A stretch of DNA of 64,000 nucleotides from Blepharisma stoltei (taxonomy: Eukaryota > Ciliophora > Heterotrichea > Heterotrichida > Blepharismidae): positions 62,001 through 126,000 of the forward strand of contig CAJZBQ010000026.1 of NCBI GenBank assembly GCA_914767885.1. The letters run 5' to 3'. The translations under genes were made by a program, and so were the position numbers. Each line of letters begins with the position of its first letter. Position 1 is the first letter of the stretch. Shown here piece after piece: positions 24,184-34,398 of this stretch. Under the pieces are notes generated by a model. It worked only from the letters and a program-made list of their open reading frames with translations. It was not told where the DNA came from and searched no databases.

Positions 24184-24919
24184 TACTCCCCCCCCTTTAA
24201 ATTGGAACTAGGGGGGTTAAGAAAATTTTTTTAAAAAAAAAAATTATATAAAATTTAAAAAAAAAAAAATTTCAAAAATTTATCGAATTAGATTAATAAA
24301 TTGTTTAATAAAATGCTATTTACTCTTTATCCTTTAAAACAAAGCAAGATATAACTAAAATTTTATTATTAATTAATACGCCACTATTAATTGGTATCAA
24401 AACTATTTTACACAAAATTATTATTTTTATTGATAAAAAAAAAATTGAAAAAAAAAAATTTTAGAAAAATTTATCGATCAAAGTGCTAATTTTGTTTAAA
24501 TAAGATGTTATTTATACTCTATTCTTTAAAAATAAGCAAGAGATAAGTAAATTTTGAATTTTTGTAAAGAATTCGTATTGGATTTATATCAAAGCTATTT
24601 ATATAAAAAATATCATTTTTATCAACAACAAAAAAAATTAAATTTTTTTAAAAATTTACAATTTAGGATAATAAATTTATTTAAATAAGATGCTCTTTAT
24701 ATTCTATTCTTTAAACAAGATCAGGATATAACTAAATTTTTAATTTTAGTTAAGAAGAAACATTTAAATTATATCAAAACTTTTTACATAAAAATTATGA
24801 TTTATATATATAAAATTTTTTATTATAAAATTAAATTTTGTTCCAATTTAAAGGGGGGCTAATTTACCAAAAAGTGGAAATTTTACCTATATTTTGTTCC
24901 AATTTAAAGGGGGGGGAGT
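24184..24919. mobile_element. 736-bp TIR element with three internal tandem repeats
   Basis: TTA-bounded, with near-perfect terminal inverted repeats of about 25 bp (ACTCCCCCCCCTTTAAATTG..). A third copy of the terminus lies at about 24840-24860. The interior is made of about three diverged tandem units of 180-190 bp (starting near 24270, 24450 and 24640), each with a ..TTTATCC/TTCTTTAAA..AAGCAAGATATAA.. stretch. No coding frame. The C-run plus TTA boundary resembles family 1, but the rest of the terminus differs. Confidence 0.75.
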
Positions 24920-24977
24920 TAGCACATGGAAATTATTTTACTAATGCCACCCTTAAATAGTGTGAGCAAAATGTTTT

Positions 24978-25056
24978 TAACTCCCCCCTCACAAAGTGGT
25001 TTTTGATAAAAAAATAAGATTTTTCTAATGATTTTGTTCGCTCATGGAGGGGGAGT
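24978..25056. mobile_element. Short family-1 MITE, 79 bp
   Basis: TTA-bounded. The left end is CTCCCCCCTCACAAAG and the right end GTTCGCTCATGGAGGGGGAG, with a core TTTTTCTAATGATTTTGTTC shared with longer copies. It appears to be an internally deleted family-1 element in an intergenic region. Confidence 0.7.
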
Positions 25057-25492
25057 TAGAATTTTTAATCAAATTTTTTTATTTTTAAAAGTAATTATCC
25101 TTAAAGAACTGTAAAGGGTACCGCTATAACAGTGCTAAGTGCCTGCTATCAGTAACTACAGGCCTGCGTCTTTCGGGGCCTAAAAATGGATCTCACCATG
25201 ATACCTGGAGTTGTTTCCTTGGTCTAGCAGCTAAGCTTTTTCCAGTTTTCTCTTTACAAATACAAGAACTAAGTCGAAGCCTGCAGGATATGCAAAAAAT
25301 TGTTGCTTGCTCTTAAAAAGGTTAAAATCACCCAAAAAAAAAATTTTCTAATGGCTTTACAACTCTAAAAGAGGAGTAAAAGAAAAATCTCCTAAATAAT
25401 ACAGATGTATAAATTATAAATTAATAAAGAAAAAGCTAGGGCTCTTCTCAAAATGAATTAAAATCGATAAAAGCATTGCAATTATTATTATA
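25057..25492. other. Intergenic with a GC-richer patch
   Basis: Between P1 and P2, both of which end towards this side. The segment at about 25110-25320 is GC-richer than its surroundings and may be a SINE relic. I could not match it to the other elements. Confidence 0.35.
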
Positions 25493-26676
25493 TTAATCTA
25501 AAGACCTCTCCAAAGCTTCAAGCTCTTTCATCTGAATCTCAATCATTCTTTCTCTGCAGTCAATCTCCTTCTTTATTAATTCTAGTGTCGAATTATCCAT
25601 CGTCCACGTCAAGACAATATCAATAGTCGATATGGCGACCCCTGCAACTGCACAATATTTCGAAAATTTCCCAACTGTCAGCGCTTTTGACACCGTATTT
25701 CCTCCAGAAATCACATTTGCAGTAGGCTTTAGAGCAGCATTTGCAACCCTTGCTGCTTGCATTGCCTGAACCCCTCTTACAATTTTTGTAATTCGTGCAC
25801 CAGCCATGACCCCTTGCGTTATAACATTTGCGGTTTCTACAAAATATTGGGCTTTAATTTCAGAGACTTCATAGCGAATTGCAGCTTTTTCTTCTTCAAT
25901 TAAGACTTCTTTCATTTTTTTGAGCTTGCTTTTCTCTATGAAGTACTGAGTTACGGTGGTTCCTATAGAGGTTAACCCACCTGCAATTGCGCCTATTATA
26001 CCTACAATGGCCAGAGGAGTAAAAATAAGTGGAGTGCTTGCTATGGTGCAGGTCAAATAACTTTGCCTTTTTGAGTGTCTATTTCACCGAAAATTTTTAG
26101 CCGAAAATTGATCGAAAATTTTTGATAGTGATGCATTTGACTGAAAAAAATCGGCCAAATGTCCACACTGTCAAAAATTTTCGACCAAATGGATTTCGAT
26201 AAAATGTATTTATCAAAAATCCACGGTCATTTTGACATGGAGCCGCTTGCTATAGTGACACCGTTTCCAACGGTATTGGAAACTTTGCAATGGAGAAGAT
26301 GTTCATTAAGGTCTTCTTTTATATCATTTAAATAAATTATTGTAATTCGAATTTTGTCGATATAGTCTTTTTTGATGGAAATCGTGTCCAGCATTTTGGA
26401 AACAAGACCGTTGGCATTTTCAACTTCTGAAGGGGTTGCTGTCTGATGAGTTCGATCTAAATACTGAGATATCATAGAACGGAGACGGCGGTTTTCGATA
26501 ACTTCTTTATTTTTAAAATCTTCTCGAGTCATAGGTGAAGTATTGCTTCTTTCAAACCATAGCAGGATTGCTATCCTTTCATAAGTGAACCCGTCACTAG
26601 CGACTACAGGATCTTCCATTATAGCTAGAGTGATTGGGCATAAAAAATCTTCAGGAACATGATCGGACTCCACCAT
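25493..26676 (-). CDS. U-box / ApoL-like family member 2 (P2)
   Basis: U-box: [20 protein letters not shown] then [21 protein letters not shown] helical linker follows, then the hairpin-like hydrophobic stretch (TIASTPLIFTPLAIVGIIGA then [19 protein letters not shown]), a second hydrophobic segment (YCAVAGVAISTIDIVLTW) and an acidic/basic helix (LIKKEIDCRERMIEIQMKEL). This order resembles apolipoprotein-L: a membrane hairpin, then a D-containing hydrophobic helix, then a Leu/Glu-rich end. After removing 209 bp between GCTTGCTAT repeats the frame is 325 codons with stop, intact. Its closest relative here is P6. The upstream shared motif lies at 27151, beyond a SINE insertion. Confidence 0.85.
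26036..26253. mobile_element. 209-bp MITE/IES in P2, 9-bp repeat GCTTGCTAT
   Basis: GCTTGCTAT occurs at 26036-26044 and 26245-26253. The interior folds: CGAAAATTTTTGATAGTG pairs with CACTGTCAAAAATTTTCG. Excision joins GVTIAS|TPLIFTP in frame, and the uninterrupted paralogue P6 has exactly this sequence. Confidence 0.9.
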
Positions 26677-26756
26677 AATTTAGGAAACTTTTATTAGGGA
26701 TTTATTTATTTAAATGAATTTATTATTTATGATTTAAGTTAAAAATTATGTTGGCT

Positions 26757-27112
26757 GGCCATAAGCGGGCAAATTCTAGAGCTCTCTTTCATATTTGGAT
26801 AGATCCTCGTGGGTGGAGCCAAAAAGTGGTTAAACATCCGCATGGGAGGTCTTTAATTACTGACCCACCAATATGGCTAACGCCTATCTTAAATAATCCA
26901 ACTTAGTCACCTTCTGTAGGGTCCCCGATGAGAGGATGTTATTGGTAGGCAACATTTATCCATCTGAAATAGTAGAGACAGAAACAAATCTTCCCTTTTC
27001 AGCATGACTCCCTCAAGCCTAAAGCCTACTCTAAAAGTGGCATAGGCAAGATTTCAGCTTCATCAGGAATGGCCTTGCCTTGCTATATCGGAGTTTCCCT
27101 TAAAGTCTTATT
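26757..27112 (-). mobile_element. SINE-like element A, copy 2, in the promoter region of P2
   Basis: Shares with the 11806 and 28823 copies the 3' end GCTTATGGCC.G and the internal ATCCTGATGAAGCTGAAA-type and TCGGGGACC motifs, in minus orientation. It lies between the P2 start (26676) and the conserved upstream motif at 27151. Confidence 0.65.
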
Positions 27113-27150
27113 CCATTAGCTTAGCTATTTTAATTTTTTTATTATTTATC

Positions 27151-27168
27151 GAATCTACAAAAATGAAA
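27151..27168 (-). promoter_or_regulatory. Conserved upstream motif of the U-box family (P2)
   Basis: The minus strand reads TTTCATTTTTGTAGATTC. The same wording lies upstream of P4, P5, P6, P8, P9 and P10. Here it is about 475 bp from the P2 start, but only about 120 bp if the SINE-like insertion is discounted. Confidence 0.5.
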
Positions 27169-28070
27169 TTTAGTTTCTACTGATAAAATAGTAAAAAAAA
27201 TGGGAATATTTCTTTGCTAGTTTAAACGAAGAATTGGTATTTAGTATGCTGCTTAAATCGTCTCATTAAAATTCCTTTTTAACTGAACGTTTTTAAGGTT
27301 TTTTTAAATTTTTTAATAAAATCTTTCATTAGATGACAAAAACCTATAATTCTATCTAGCTGAATTTCCAAATATATATTTATCAGAGATTTTATGAAAA
27401 ATATTTTCAAACAAAAGAGTAAGAATTTGCTTAAAGTTCGCTTTAGCTAAAATATATTAGAAGTTCTAGTCACTTATAATTATAAATTCAATAAAATACT
27501 TATCGCACAAATTATCAAAATCAATGAAACCCAAATTTATTTAAATATCTAAAGTTGCATTGATATTGAAGAAAATTTTTATAATTATAAGGAATTCAGT
27601 TTATTATCATAACTAAATTATTAAGATAAGTCTTAGATTATTTCGAAAAACCATAAATAATTATTATTCAGTGTATCATCTCAATTAAACGCTGAATAAA
27701 ATTTATTTGTAATTGAAATCTCCATAAAGGTAGATTTGTGAATGGATTTAAAAATTATGAATCAGAGCCACAATAAGGCTAATACTTAAAATTATATCCC
27801 ATCTATAGTCATCGCTTTTCAATCTTACAAAATTATTTGTAATAGTATCGCGTCTATCCTTAAACTTAAAAAATATATTGCATTTTACTCCAGCTTATGG
27901 CCTTGATTAATCTGTTTCTTCAAATTAGCACTATTAAAGTTTGAGCTAGAAAAAGTAAGCAAGCCAGTTATTTTTTTTAATTTATTTTGCATAAGCTAAG
28001 CTTATCGCTAGTAGTATGCTCTCTTTTTGGTCTTAAAGGATTTCAAAAATTATTACAAATTTTTGATATG
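27169..28070. other. AT-rich intergenic region
   Basis: No gene-like frame was seen. It contains stretches similar to sequence upstream of P6 and P9 (TTTAAACGAAGAATTGGTATTT; CTAGATAGAATT..), in inverted orientation, suggesting that the flank was duplicated with the gene. Confidence 0.5.
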
Positions 28071-28359
28071 CTAAAAATCTATGACTTCCAAGCCCACTCT
28101 TTTTGCGGCCATTTTAAAGTTACCAAGTATGCATTTTAGAGCTCTTGAATTCTTGTAGAAGCCCTTTGAAATTTGAAACAAAAATTCATTAGGCCCGGAT
28201 ATTAAAATTTTATCAATATCATAGAAGGGTAATTCAAAAATTATATTAAACTCCAAGCAAGATATAATGAAAGTACCTATTAAGAATTTCCATATATCTT
28301 ATTGTTATAAGTCTGTTTTCTATTGTAAATAGCTTATCTATATGAAAATACCCAAACTC
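28071..28359 (-). pseudogene. Unrecognised coding remnant (minus)
   Basis: Two adjoining frames (..FHIDKLFTIENRLITIRYME and ..FNIIFELPFYDIDKILISGP, ending at TAG 28071) are protein-like but out of phase by one base, with no room for an intron. The right side abuts a family-1 element. Either a degraded gene or chance; low confidence. Confidence 0.3.
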
Positions 28360-28706
28360 TAACTCCCCCCCCCTCCGTGAGTGAACAAAAAAATTTTGTT
28401 CACTCACGGAGGGGATAAATTTTATAAAATTTTTTTTTTCGAAATTTAAAAAAATCCTAATTCGCAAAAATTGGAAAGCAAATATTAATTTAATTTATAA
28501 AATTTATGTTTTAAAAAGCAATTCGTTTAAAATTAAACAGATTAGCTCTAGATTTCATTATATACTAATTATCATTTATATATCTAATTTTTTTTCGATA
28601 AAAATTTTTTCTATTAAAAAATTTTTTGTTCACTCACGGAGGGTGGGTTTTTGGGCCAAAAATAGCGATTTTTCTAATGGTTTTGTTCACTCACGGAGGG
28701 GGGGAG
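28360..28706. mobile_element. Family-1 MITE, well-preserved copy (347 bp)
   Basis: TA-bounded, with both ends clean: CTCCCCCCCCCTCCGTGAGT and its complement, the inner repeated arms, and an AT core very similar to the copy at 3893 but inverted relative to it. It serves as the best type copy. Confidence 0.9.
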
Positions 28707-28732
28707 TAAGTAATAATCAACTAATAAACATT

Positions 28733-29581
28733 TATTTTATATGTCACCTTAGGAATATGGCAACAGAAAGTGCAGGTGAGACTGATGGGATTTCTCTTTA
28801 AAAAACGAATGCCTTACTCATATAGAAATAAAATTTTGACGGAACCTAGACTCGAGACGCACTCACTATGGACCATCCTGATGTGCTGAAAGTAGGGTCT
28901 TTGTCCCGGTGGAAGTAGGCCTTCAGGCTTGTGGATGCCTTGCCAAAAGAGAGAAGTTTTATTTGTCGAGAAGGTTTTCCCTGTCCCAGATGGACTATAC
29001 AGGTTTTACCTACCAAATATCGGGACCATCGGGGCGCTATCTAAGAGCGGTCCAGGGCGAGCTAATTTCCTGTAAAGGTGGCTAAAGTCGGAAATTCAAG
29101 ATGACGTCCTCGGATACCATTTTGGAGCCGAGACGGGGTGGATGGTCAGAGCTTTGGGGATCGCTTATGGCTGGATACTTAATAATTTACTCATATTCTT
29201 TCAGAAATAGTTTATCTTCAATCAAAGAGTCCATGCATAGAATTAAATTTTCGCAGAAATTCCAAAATTCCCACATTTTGTCAAGTAATTTTTCGAAAAA
29301 GCTGACGATTCGACTTGAGATGAATTCACACATGGGCTTAATTCAGCTGGAGATATGGTCTTGTTTCAAGCTGGTTATAGATTCATTTTCAGAGTTTCAG
29401 CTGGACGGTTTAATCTATTTATAAACGACTGAAAGTTGAGTTTAATAGGCTAATCATCGAGTTTGATCAGTATTCGCAAAGTGTGGTTGATGGCCAAATT
29501 AATGTGATTATAGGAGTTTTGGGTGTTTTTATTGAGATTTCGTTTATTATGTGCTTTTGGATTTATTTGCTATTTTATTAG
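28733..29581 (+). pseudogene. Possible membrane-protein gene split by a SINE-like insertion
   Basis: Removing the element at 28823 between its TTACTCATAT repeats leaves one plus-strand frame (..WQQKVQVRLMGF..KKRMPYSYSFRNSLSSIKES..). It runs to about 29420, shifts by one base, and continues as ..KVEFNRLIIEFDQYSQ.. into a hydrophobic C-terminus (NVIIGVLGVFIEISFIMCFW). The start was not found. It could be a decayed gene or have a further unresolved interruption. Confidence 0.35.
28813..29196 (+). mobile_element. SINE-like element A, copy 3, with 10-bp target duplication
   Basis: TTACTCATAT occurs at 28813-28822 and 29187-29196. The body is about 364 bp and GC-rich, ends GCTTATGGCTGGATACTTAA and shares TCGGGACCATCGG with copy 1. 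Orientation is opposite to copies 1 and 2. The different lengths and contexts with real duplications indicate transposition. Confidence 0.8.
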
Positions 29582-30300
29582 AAGAAAAAAGTATTTGAGG
29601 AAAATTAAATCTTTGATGAAAATAATTCCATATCCCGAATATAATAAGTATTTATAAAATCTAGCTTTTCCTACATTAGTGATTTATCTTTTTTCTTTAA
29701 ATATCAATAATAGTAATATTTAGAGAGCTCAAAATTTTAGCATGTTGTAAAAAAGAAATATATTGCAGCGTGCGTCGACTATTATTGATAAAAATTAAAT
29801 TCCATGAAGTTGAACCTACATTCAATATAGATAAAAAAGCAATATGAGCTTATAGTAATTGCCCGAGGATGGCGCTATCTTGCGCCATCCTCGGGCAATT
29901 ACAATATCAATTTATATAACATTTTAAAAATAATTTTTTAAAATTTTTACTCCTAACCTTTTTTAGATGGTAACAAATGTTTGTGTAAATTGAGAATTTT
30001 ATGCTAAAATTAAAATCAAATAAATTTATTATTATAGCTTATTTAATGCATATATTAATATATATTCATTGATTTAAAGAAGTAAATTTTATCAATTATT
30101 CACAAATATGATTGCTAATGGTCTTGGAATAAGCTTCGAGAAACATTTTTATATATACTGAGTTATATGCAAACGATAAATATAAACAAACTTTTTTATA
30201 AATTACTAATTAAGAAAAAGGAATTAATTATCCTTCTAAGAGTCCTGCTCAAAGCTGAATTTAAGTCTGATTGGGAGTTGGCTTAGAATAAGATCAGTTC
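29582..30300. other. Intergenic, AT-rich
   Basis: Nothing gene-like apart from the hairpin at 29855 and a stretch near 29785-29810 (TTGATAAAAATTAAATTCCAT) that resembles the region upstream of P6 and P9. Confidence 0.45.
29855..29902. repeat. Perfect 21-bp inverted repeat with 6-nt loop
   Basis: GTAATTGCCCGAGGATGGCG plus C pairs perfectly with its complement around the loop TATCTT. It is GC-rich in an AT-rich spacer and flanked by TA-rich sequence (TATA on the left, TATC on the right). It may be a minimal foldback element. Confidence 0.85.
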
Positions 30301-31557
30301 TTATCTGTAGCTGGCTTGCCGTTTGTGAGTGAATTTGCCAAGTATGGTCGCGATAGCCTGGTTATCCGTAGTTGTTGCTTTTAAGTTGCTGATTTTTAGA
30401 GTCTTTGCCAACGGATAGGCGAAGTCGACAATAATGTTTGGAGAGACAAAGCTAAACTTGTACCCAACTGAGTCAACTCTGCAGGAATTTCCAGATTGAG
30501 AAATTACATCAGCGCATTTAAAGCAAGTAGGACTAGCGTTGCAAGAAGTGCATGAGTCACAAGCTAAATAAAAGTTACCTAAGCAACTTGTAGAAGAGCC
30601 GCTATTATAGAGGAAAAAGTTTGGATTGCATTGAGTGCATACCTTTTCTGGTGTTCATAATGCACAATTGGGAGGGGATTCTGTATAAAAATTACTCGAG
30701 ACACAAGTAAGTCCTTGGAGATCAAAATTAGTTTTACATTGACACTTATTCGCAAGGACGCCATTTAGATCATTGCAAGACGAGCACACTCCATCATTTG
30801 CAGAGCATGTGCAAAGTGCCGGGCATGGGCAAGCTGTTGAGCTCAAGCATCCCACATCGGAGTGACAATAAGTATTGCAAGAAGCTGGACAAGTCGAAGT
30901 TGTAGCATTATAAGTAGCATCAGAGATATCATATAAAGTGACAATAGAAGAATTTATATCTGCTTTTTTGAAGAATTGAATCTCATAATAGTATGCATCT
31001 ATTCTATGTCCAATCATAATTTTATTGTCTGGATCTATGTCAGTTAAAGTAAAAGTGGAAAACTCTGGAGAAATAACTGTACAAGTGTAAAGGGTGTTAA
31101 TTTGAACGTAATAAAATACTAAAAATATTCATTTTCCTATCTAAAGCATACCTTCGGTAATAGGAACTTCTTTAGTTCTGTAAAAAATCAAGGTTGTGTG
31201 ATCTTAAATGTGGTTGCATAATTGTCATACCCAATATCAACTGGGTATCCATTACCTTGCAAGCTCATTCATATACTTATCCCATACTCGACTGTGGCTT
31301 CAGTAATCGCTCAAACATGTCCTCAGTATCCATTATCGGAAGTATCGGATTGAAGACCTTTGCAAGTTACATCTGATGTAGTAATATCTTCCTTATCTGC
31401 ATAGAAAGGCTCATTGCTATTAGATAATAAGTTTTTGATCTTCCTATCTACTAGATTGTTTGGAGTAAAAACCCATTTTGCAAAAGGAGAATAAGCACCA
31501 ATACCAAAGGAAAGACAAAAAATTATAAAGTATGCCTTCAGTCGGGTCGACCTTCAT
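30301..31557 (-). CDS. Smaller cysteine-rich secreted protein related to the giant gene
   Basis: The start ATG at 31557 is followed by a 16-nt intron (31536-31551), giving a signal peptide (MKAYFIIFCLSFGIGAYS). TGA codons stand at Trp sites (GYWGHVWAIT). A second intron of 15 nt (31137-31151) leads to a LamG-like stretch (GKWIFLVFYYVQINTLYTCT) and then cysteine-rich repeats (CPASCNTYCHSDVGCLSS; CTSCNASPTCFKCADV), ending at TAA 30301. A change of frame near 31190-31205 is unexplained, so either a small insertion was missed or the gene is damaged. The role is probably surface or secreted, by analogy with the giant protein at the left end. Confidence 0.7.
31137..31151 (-). other. 15-nt intron
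   Basis: The minus strand reads GTATGCTTTAGATAG. Removing it joins VPITEG|KWIFLVF, with Trp as TGA. Confidence 0.75.
31536..31551 (-). other. 16-nt intron after the second codon
   Basis: The minus strand reads GTCGACCCGACTGAAG. Splicing joins MK|AYFIIFCLSF and creates the signal peptide. Confidence 0.75.
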
Positions 31558-31914
31558 ATAAATAAAAATGAATTATCGAAATAAATTTTAAAAAACGCAT
31601 ATAAAAGCCAATTCTTAGAACTCTAAAATGGATTTAAAAAGACTTTTAGAAATTAATATTCAAATAAAAGCACGCTTAGCTTAGATAAAAGCTATCAGAA
31701 ATTTTGAATTTTTAATAAATTTAGCCCTTGTTTGACGCACGTAGGTGACTTATCTTACAACATTTTATTAGAGAACCCAATTCTGAGTAACTAAAAGAAA
31801 CATGCGGCAAAATAAGTGAAACAAGAGTAAAGAAAATGCCTATGGGGTGCCATATAAAACTTCTCAATAATCTAAGAGTGTCGGCAAAATTAAAAATTCG
31901 GGAATATTTAAAAA
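31558..31914. other. Intergenic spacer
   Basis: AT-rich, between the cysteine-rich gene and the P3 pseudogene. No feature was seen. Confidence 0.5.
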
Positions 31915-32151
31915 ATGGTTGAATTGACACTTCTTCCTGATGAGGATGCTTGCCCAATTAGTAGAAAGATTATGGAAGACCCTGTAATTGCTGCTGATGG
32001 AGTCATCTATGAGCATAGAGCAATAATTATCTATTTTGAAAATAATAACGTCTCTCCAGTAACTTTTTAAGAATTTGAAAATAAAGAAATTGCTACGAAT
32101 TTTACCTTGCTAGAAAATTTCTATGGAGAAATTGCTTATAATTCTTTCTAA
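31915..32151 (+). pseudogene. Truncated U-box copy (P3)
   Basis: Begins MVELTLLPDEDACPISRKIM then [20 protein letters not shown], clearly a copy of the P4 U-box. It has TAA where P4 has Lys (VTFKDF), and the frame ends soon after. The sequence that follows (TATAATTCTTTCTAAATAAACT) also occurs downstream of P1 at about 24100. No ApoL-like region is present. Confidence 0.85.
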
Positions 32152-32466
32152 ATAAACTAATAGAGCCTATCTAAATAAAATAGCTAAATTTAAATCTCAA
32201 TTAAAATATGCTTATATTTTTTAGCTTTAATTATTTAATGCAAGCATAGCCTCTTCAAGAAAATTACACTGGTTTCATTCTCTCTAAAACAAAATAGAAA
32301 ATAACCGGCCAATTTTTATAATGTAGAAAGATCTAAAAAAATTAATGAATATTCATAAGAGATATCCATAAACTAATAAACTATGCTAGCATATATCATT
32401 TGCTGAAGACTAAAAGCTAAAGAAACATAACCCTTTCGTGAAAGTAAATAAACCGAAATATTAGTT
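32152..32466. other. Intergenic spacer
   Basis: AT-rich, upstream of P4. No gene seen. Confidence 0.5.
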
Positions 32467-32483
32467 TTCCATTTATGTAGAAA
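32467..32483 (+). promoter_or_regulatory. Conserved upstream motif (P4)
   Basis: TTCCATTTATGTAGAAA, 47 bp before the P4 ATG; a variant of the motif found upstream of the sister genes. Confidence 0.45.
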
Positions 32484-32529
32484 CTAAGTTCACAAATTTC
32501 GCAAAAACATAACTAGAATATATATAAAA

Positions 32530-33709
32530 ATGGTTGAACCTACACTTATTCCTGAAGAGTATGCTTGCCCAATTACTAGACAAATCATGGACGACCCTGT
32601 AGTTGCTGCTGATGGATTCACCTATGAGCGTAGAGCAATAACTATCTTTTTTGAAAATAACAACATCTCTCCAGTAACTTTTAAAGATTTTAAAAATAAA
32701 ACTCTTGTCACGAATTTTACCTTGCTCTCCAAAATTTCTAAATTCAAAATGCTAAGGAGTTCAATAGCAACTTCTCAAACTAATGAAATTGAAAACGTGG
32801 TTACCTGCACGAGAAACATGATTAACGCTAAAGAAGTTAAGTTAGATTTATAAGAGTTTAGCGTCACTATTATGCAGCCTATACAGGCTTCCGTCCCTGA
32901 TTCAGATTAGCCACTTATCCTAAGCAGGATAGATAAATACACCATTATTCCCATGATAGATTTGGGTGAGGCAAAGCTTTATAAAAATTGGCTACAGAGA
33001 ATTTTCTTGCAAAAAAGCTGGATGAAGTTATATTATAAAGGCTAAAGAACTTTACGTTGAAAAAATTCGGATATCAATAGCCACTTTGACTAAAATAAAA
33101 AAATCTTTGAAAAAGGACTTGCGAAATTGTAAAATAGTAAACACTAGTGGAAACAGTGCGAGTATTGTGGGGACAGTCCTTCTTTTTACCCCTTTATCCT
33201 TAATTGGGCTGTTGACTTTAGTTGTAGGAGGTGCAACTTCTATAGGAACCTCTATAACCCAATATTGCATTGAAAAAGATACAGCCAAGCAACTAAAAAA
33301 AGCATTATTGGAAGAGGAAAAAGCAAAACTCATTTATGAGGTCGAAAAGGTTAAAGTCAGATTTTTTGTAGAAACTGCAAACTCCATAACTAAAGCTGCT
33401 ATGATTACTACGAGACTTCAGAAAATTATAACTGCTTGTGAAGTTTTATTAAATGCCACTAGCGCTGTAAAGACTTCAACTACTGCTGCGTCTGCAGGAG
33501 GAGTGCTGTCAAAGATCATTACTGCTGGAAAATATTCTAAAGGTTTTGCATATGCAGGTGCAGCAATCTCTGCAATAGATATTGTTTTAACATGGACACT
33601 TGATAATGAAACGCTTGAAGAATTCAAGAGTCAAATTAAGAATAAAAAAATGTTACTCAATGAAGAGAGCAGAGAGCTTCGGGATTTAAAAATTATCTCC
33701 CCAAGATAA
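32530..33709 (+). CDS. U-box / ApoL-like family member 4 (P4)
   Basis: U-box: YACPITRQIMDDPVVAADGF then TYERRAITIFFENNNISPVT. After removing 214 bp between GCTAAAGAA repeats the frame continues MINAKE|LYVEKIRI into the hydrophobic hairpin (SASIVGTVLLFTPLSLIGLL then TLVVGGATSIGTSITQY), an amphipathic helix with EEEKAKLIYEVEKVK, a second hydrophobic segment (GFAYAGAAISAIDIVLTW) and a charged tail. The length is exactly 322 codons with stop. An E3 ubiquitin ligase inserted in, or able to enter, a membrane is the natural inference. Confidence 0.88.
32827..33049. mobile_element. 214-bp IES in P4, 9-bp repeat GCTAAAGAA
   Basis: GCTAAAGAA occurs at 32827-32835 and 33041-33049. The interior has a moderately GC-rich patch (32880-32990). 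Removal restores the frame exactly. Confidence 0.88.
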
Positions 33710-34114
33710 ATAATATCTTTAACTATTCTTCCAAATTTAATTATTAATTAGCTAATTATGAGAAAGAGATTAGTCTGCTTAAGCTGCAGTTTTAAATTGC
33801 TAAATTAGCCCTTTTCAAATAGAATTTTTTAGTCTCATTTTAGGAGGTGGTAACTATTTTTAGTTATTTAATATGCTGGGAAATAGTGTTAAGCTTTTCA
33901 TCACTTTTTAAGGCATTATATAGTGAAAAATATTTTATCATAAACTAGGAATTGAATTAGGCTATGCCTAATAAATAATGATAAATAAATTGATAAAAAA
34001 TTGTAAATATCTATAAATTATTTAAAACAGCACAATCTATTTGTGTGAATGCTATTTTTGAAATAACTGATAAAATAGAACTTATATTTTATATTTTATC
34101 AGAAATAAATTGAT
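33710..34114. other. Intergenic spacer
   Basis: AT-rich, between P4 and P5. Nothing recognised. Confidence 0.5.
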
Positions 34115-34133
34115 TTTCCATTTTTGTAGATTC
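34115..34133 (+). promoter_or_regulatory. Conserved upstream motif (P5 region)
   Basis: TTTTCCATTTTTGTAGATT. It lies about 265 bp before the P5 frame, farther than in sister genes, which suggests that the U-box part of P5 was lost in between. Confidence 0.45.
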
Positions 34134-34398
34134 AACAGACATTTTATTACCAAAAATAAGCTCTTACTCACCCTAAATCCCTGATTGAACTGTATCATCC
34201 TAAAAATTGGAAAAATTTACTATTCTTGATTGATAAACAATTTTCACACAAGAATGATACCCACCCTAGTTGCAATTTTTGATAGTAATTAATATAGCTT
34301 AAAATTTTCAAACTCATCATAGTATTGACTAGGGCATTCTTAATTATAAAATTCAGTAAAGGTTCATAAATTATATTAGAGATTATAATTTTTTTCCT

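Noticed and set aside
24270-24830. Tandem repeats as a CRISPR array
   Set aside because: The units are long, diverged and without spacers, and this is a eukaryotic genome.
29101-29424. A 107-aa gene starting at 29101
   Set aside because: Its start lies inside the SINE-like element. The real frame, if any, enters from before the insertion.
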